DNA of 6,570 bases. Origin: Bacteroidales bacterium (GTDB lineage Bacteria > Bacteroidota > Bacteroidia > Bacteroidales > UBA1715). The stretch lies in contig JAISIO010000085.1 in NCBI GenBank assembly GCA_031262005.1, positions 1 to 6,570 of the forward strand. Reading direction: 5' to 3'. The translations under genes and the position numbers were made by a program. Numbering within the stretch: the first letter of the stretch is position 1; every line of letters begins with the position of its first letter. Of this stretch, positions 4,874-6,570 are shown one piece after another. The notes below the pieces were generated by a model, which was not told the DNA's origin, made no database searches, and worked only from the letters and a program-made list of their open reading frames with translations.

Positions 4874-4920
4874 TAACTTCCTCTAACTTCTTAACTCCTC
4901 TAACTCTTTAACTCCTTTAA
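4874..4920 (-). repeat. Low-complexity word repeat overlapping the 3' end of lpxK
   Basis: On the minus strand the end of lpxK and the bases after it read as 8-9-base words of the type GGAGTTAAA, GAGTTAGA, GGAGTTAAG, AAGTTAGA, GGAAGTTAAA. The last codons of lpxK (LKELKS) and its TAG stop lie inside this array. It fills most of the gap to the convergent gene. No intrinsic terminator hairpin is evident. Confidence 0.6.
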
Positions 4921-5916
4921 AAACTCCTCTTCCGCGGCATTCAAAAATTGTGGCGCAATAGGCAACACATACAGCGGAATTTCTCCTTTTGTAATTTCTA
5001 TCAATTTCTGCACATCTTTTTCGGTTGTTAGTATTTTGGTGTGTTCATTGCACTGTTTGCGAATTGTTTCATAGTCGGCAGCTGTGTAATTATGATGGTC
5101 GCCAAAAGCACAATGAGTAAATTGCGCTCCTTGTAACTGCAAAAAGTTTTCTATAATGTTCGGTTGCGCTACACCGCTTACCATACAAATTTTGTTTTTA
5201 AAAAATTCATGGTTATCAATCGTTTTGCCGCTTTGCGCTTGATACACTGCCCCATACTGAATAGCTGTAAAAAATAACTGCTGTTGAGAGCGTATACGCA
5301 ATTTCCGTTTCCATTGCTCTTGTTCGGCAATTGAAAGAGTGTGCGGACATTTTGTTACAATCACAATATCGGCTCGCCGCAAAGCATAGCTTCCTTCGCG
5401 CAAAAAACCCGCCGGAAAAACGCAGTCGCGCCACAAAGGGCGATTATAATCGACGAGCACAATTTGTAATGAAGGCTTTATGTACCTATGTTGAAAGGCA
5501 TCGTCAAGAACAATTGCTTGCAGATGAGGCTTTATTTTTTGAAGTTCTTGAACGCCATGTACCCGTTTTTCATCAACGGCAACGATAATGTTCGGCAAAC
5601 GCCGATGTATAAGAAACGGTTCATCGCCAATTTCGTGAACCGACGTATGGGCATTGGCACACACGAAACCACGAGTTTTTCGCCCGTAACCACGACTAAG
5701 CGTGGCTATATTGAGCGAAGAACCGAGAAATTGTGCAATAAAAAGCACGTGCGGCGTTTTTCCCGTACCTCCTACGGTAATATTCCCTACTGAAATAATC
5801 GGTATTCCAAACGATGTTTGTTGTAAAATTCCTTTATCAAAGCATACGTTGCGCACCCACGTTACAATCCAATATATGCCCGCGAAAGGGAATAATAATT
5901 TTTGGAGGATTCTCAT
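4900..5916 (-). CDS. lpxK: Tetraacyldisaccharide 4'-kinase (lipid A 4'-kinase)
   Basis: A 338-residue protein of normal LpxK length. It transfers phosphate from ATP to the 4' position of the tetraacyl disaccharide-1-phosphate, giving lipid IVA, at the cytoplasmic face of the inner membrane. An N-terminal amphipathic or hydrophobic segment (about 3-22) would anchor it. Visible motifs: Walker A in SVGNITVGGTGKTP (42-55), SRGYGR (74-79), GDEP (97-100), DDAFQHR (138-144), FGDHHNY (271-277) and TTEKD (297-301). These match the P-loop, the catalytic acidic residues and the late His motif of the family, so the enzyme looks intact. The ATG at 5914-5916 is chosen because family similarity begins with MRILQKLLFPFAGIYW; the longer frame upstream merely shadows the small gene. 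The start overlaps that gene's stop as ATGA, implying translational coupling. Confidence 0.95.
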   Translation of the reverse strand: MRILQKLLFPFAGIYWIVTWVRNVCFDKGILQQTSFGIPIISVGNITVGGTGKTPHVLFIAQFLGSSLNIATLSRGYGRKTRGFVCANAHTSVHEIGDEPFLIHRRLPNIIVAVDEKRVHGVQELQKIKPHLQAIVLDDAFQHRYIKPSLQIVLVDYNRPLWRDCVFPAGFLREGSYALRRADIVIVTKCPHTLSIAEQEQWKRKLRIRSQQQLFFTAIQYGAVYQAQSGKTIDNHEFFKNKICMVSGVAQPNIIENFLQLQGAQFTHCAFGDHHNYTAADYETIRKQCNEHTKILTTEKDVQKLIEITKGEIPLYVLPIAPQFLNAAEEEFLKELKS

Positions 5917-6095
5917 TTTTGTGCCGGTTCCCAAAAACAACGCTTCGGCGACACAATACCGCCACTCGCTTTGAGTTTGTTCATCACTTTTTCCACTTCT
6001 TTTTTGTCGGCACCTGCTATTTCGGCAATTTTTCCTGCGTTTACCGGCACACCTGCTTTGCGCATAGCGTCCAATACTTGTTCTTCTGTTATCAT
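5913..6095 (-). CDS. Small winged-helix DNA-binding-like protein
   Basis: A 60-residue protein consisting of one winged helix-turn-helix unit: helix 1 EEQVLDAMRKAG (4-15), helix 2 NAGKIAEIAG (19-28), recognition helix KKEVEKVMNKLKASG (31-45), then the wing GIVSPKRCFWEP (46-57). I know similar stand-alone proteins of about 60 residues ending in IVSPKRC-aromatic from Bacteroidota and other anaerobes, usually annotated only as HTH regulators. The stop TGA shares bases with the lpxK start (ATGA, 4-base overlap), so the two are almost certainly one transcript. It may regulate its own operon or bind nucleic acid in another way; targets are unknown. The ATG at 6093-6095 gives the family-length product. 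The upstream minus-strand sequence TAAAATTTG is near, but not equal to, TAnnTTTG. Confidence 0.8.
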   Translation of the reverse strand: MITEEQVLDAMRKAGVPVNAGKIAEIAGADKKEVEKVMNKLKASGGIVSPKRCFWEPAQK

Positions 6096-6140
6096 AGTAA
6101 TTCAAATTTTATGTATAATTTTTTATGATTATCCGTTGTT

Positions 6141-6241
6141 TTACCCCTAAATCCCCTAAAGGGGACTTTTGCTCAGTGGAAGACCTGTTGCTTAGGGCTA
6201 TTCCGCTGCTCTTGCGCCCCCTTTAGGGGGTTGGGGGGTAA
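6141..6241. mobile_element. 101-bp element with 26-bp terminal inverted repeats (MITE-like)
   Basis: The left end (6141-6166, starting TTACCCC) and the complement of the right end (6216-6241) match at 22 of 26 positions. Each end is itself a palindrome around CCCCTAAAGGGG (the right end has CCCCC-TTTA-GGGGG at 6217-6230). The 49-base core has no frame of note. There are no convincing target duplications; only ATCCG (6131-6135) and CGGAT (6257-6261) form an outer inverted pair. It lies between pssA and the HTH-lpxK pair and could serve as a terminator or an inserted non-autonomous element. Confidence 0.6.
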
Positions 6242-6312
6242 TTATAGGTAAAAAGGCGGATACGCATTAAAAAATATTAGTCGATTTATCAGTTATTCGA
6301 TTAGCCAATTAA

Positions 6313-6570
6313 TCAATTCTTTTTACTCACCGCATACACCACAAGCGATGTGCCAATGTAGCCAATAATAATGCCCGGAAGTGCCATCAGTTGGAATATG
6401 CAAATGGCTACGAGACTACACAAAAGAAATATATAGCGAAGTTTATTACTCTGCCATGAAAAGTTTTTGAATTTCAACGAAAACATAGGAATTTCGGCAA
6501 CGAGCAACAGCGAAAATGCAATACTGAGAAATGCTAAAAGCAAGGGCGAAAAAAGGTCGGGATAAAACAC
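6313..6570 (-). CDS. pssA: CDP-diacylglycerol-serine O-phosphatidyltransferase, C-terminal part (cut by window edge)
   Basis: The 85 C-terminal residues of an integral membrane enzyme that would make phosphatidylserine from CDP-diacylglycerol and serine, the precursor of phosphatidylethanolamine. The 5' part, including the CDP-alcohol phosphotransferase motif (DG-AR-G-D-D), lies beyond the right edge and cannot be checked. What is visible is the family's tail in its Bacteroidota form: a helix, then LLVAEIPMFSLKFKNFSW at the membrane interface, then two more helices (about 45-62 and 64-80) and a charged end, SKKN. The first visible codon is GTG, read here as internal Val rather than a start. 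Stop TGA at 6313-6315. It lies 217 bases upstream of the HTH-lpxK pair on the same strand, so a longer lipid operon interrupted by the 101-bp element is possible. Confidence 0.75.
   Translation of the reverse strand: MFYPDLFSPLLLAFLSIAFSLLLVAEIPMFSLKFKNFSWQSNKLRYIFLLCSLVAICIFQLMALPGIIIGYIGTSLVVYAVSKKN

Noticed and set aside
5917..6105. A 63-residue N-terminal extension of LpxK
   Set aside because: It lacks family similarity, is rich in R, K, C and S, and runs antiphase over the small winged-helix gene, which has a good protein pattern. LpxK similarity starts at the internal ATG 5914-5916.

Overview
The window looks like a moderately AT-rich chromosomal segment of a Bacteroidota bacterium. 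Four things point there. The first gene ends in a type IX secretion (T9SS) C-terminal sorting domain. Two promoter-like sites match the Bacteroidota -7 consensus TAnnTTTG. No clear Shine-Dalgarno sites precede the genes. The lpxK and pssA products have the Bacteroidota form. I do not assign a genus.

Layout, left to right. (1) 1-933, + strand: the 3' part of a large secreted or surface protein, open at the left edge. (2) 934-1521: no intact gene, but a dense pile of repeats. It holds two near-perfect palindromes, two 100-bp direct repeats (98/100 identical), a GAGACGTAAC hairpin and a GGGGCG-type palindrome. Wedged in is a roughly 20-codon remnant that reads like the C-terminus of a DUF2442 protein. 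(3) 1522-2161: an overlapping type II toxin-antitoxin pair, a Phd/YefM-like antitoxin and a PIN-domain (VapC-like) toxin, with its own promoter. It is flanked by 40-bp direct repeats (37/40 identical). (4) 2162-2558: another gene-free stretch with a long hairpin, the second flanking repeat and a structured element carrying four 13-bp mini-hairpins. (5) 2559-2732: a 57-codon small gene with a promoter-like site. (6) 2769-4100: a polytopic membrane protein resembling glycan polymerases or GT-C-like enzymes. (7) 4202-4828: a helical, probably cytoplasmic protein of unknown function. (8) 4900-6095, - strand: a small winged-helix protein translationally coupled (ATGA overlap) to lpxK, the lipid A 4'-kinase. 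(9) 6141-6241: a 101-bp element with terminal inverted repeats. (10) 6313-6570, - strand: the 3' end of pssA (phosphatidylserine synthase), open at the right edge.

How the genes fit together. The right half concerns the cell envelope: lipid A phosphorylation, phospholipid synthesis and perhaps glycan polymerisation. The left half is an accessory patch made of a secreted protein, a toxin-antitoxin module, a toxin-antitoxin-like remnant and dispersed repeats. I see no convincing new multi-gene system. The most unusual signals are the repeat-bounded toxin-antitoxin cassette next to a DUF2442 remnant, the small regulator coupled to lpxK, and the low-complexity word repeats that start inside the last codons of three genes and run past their stop codons.
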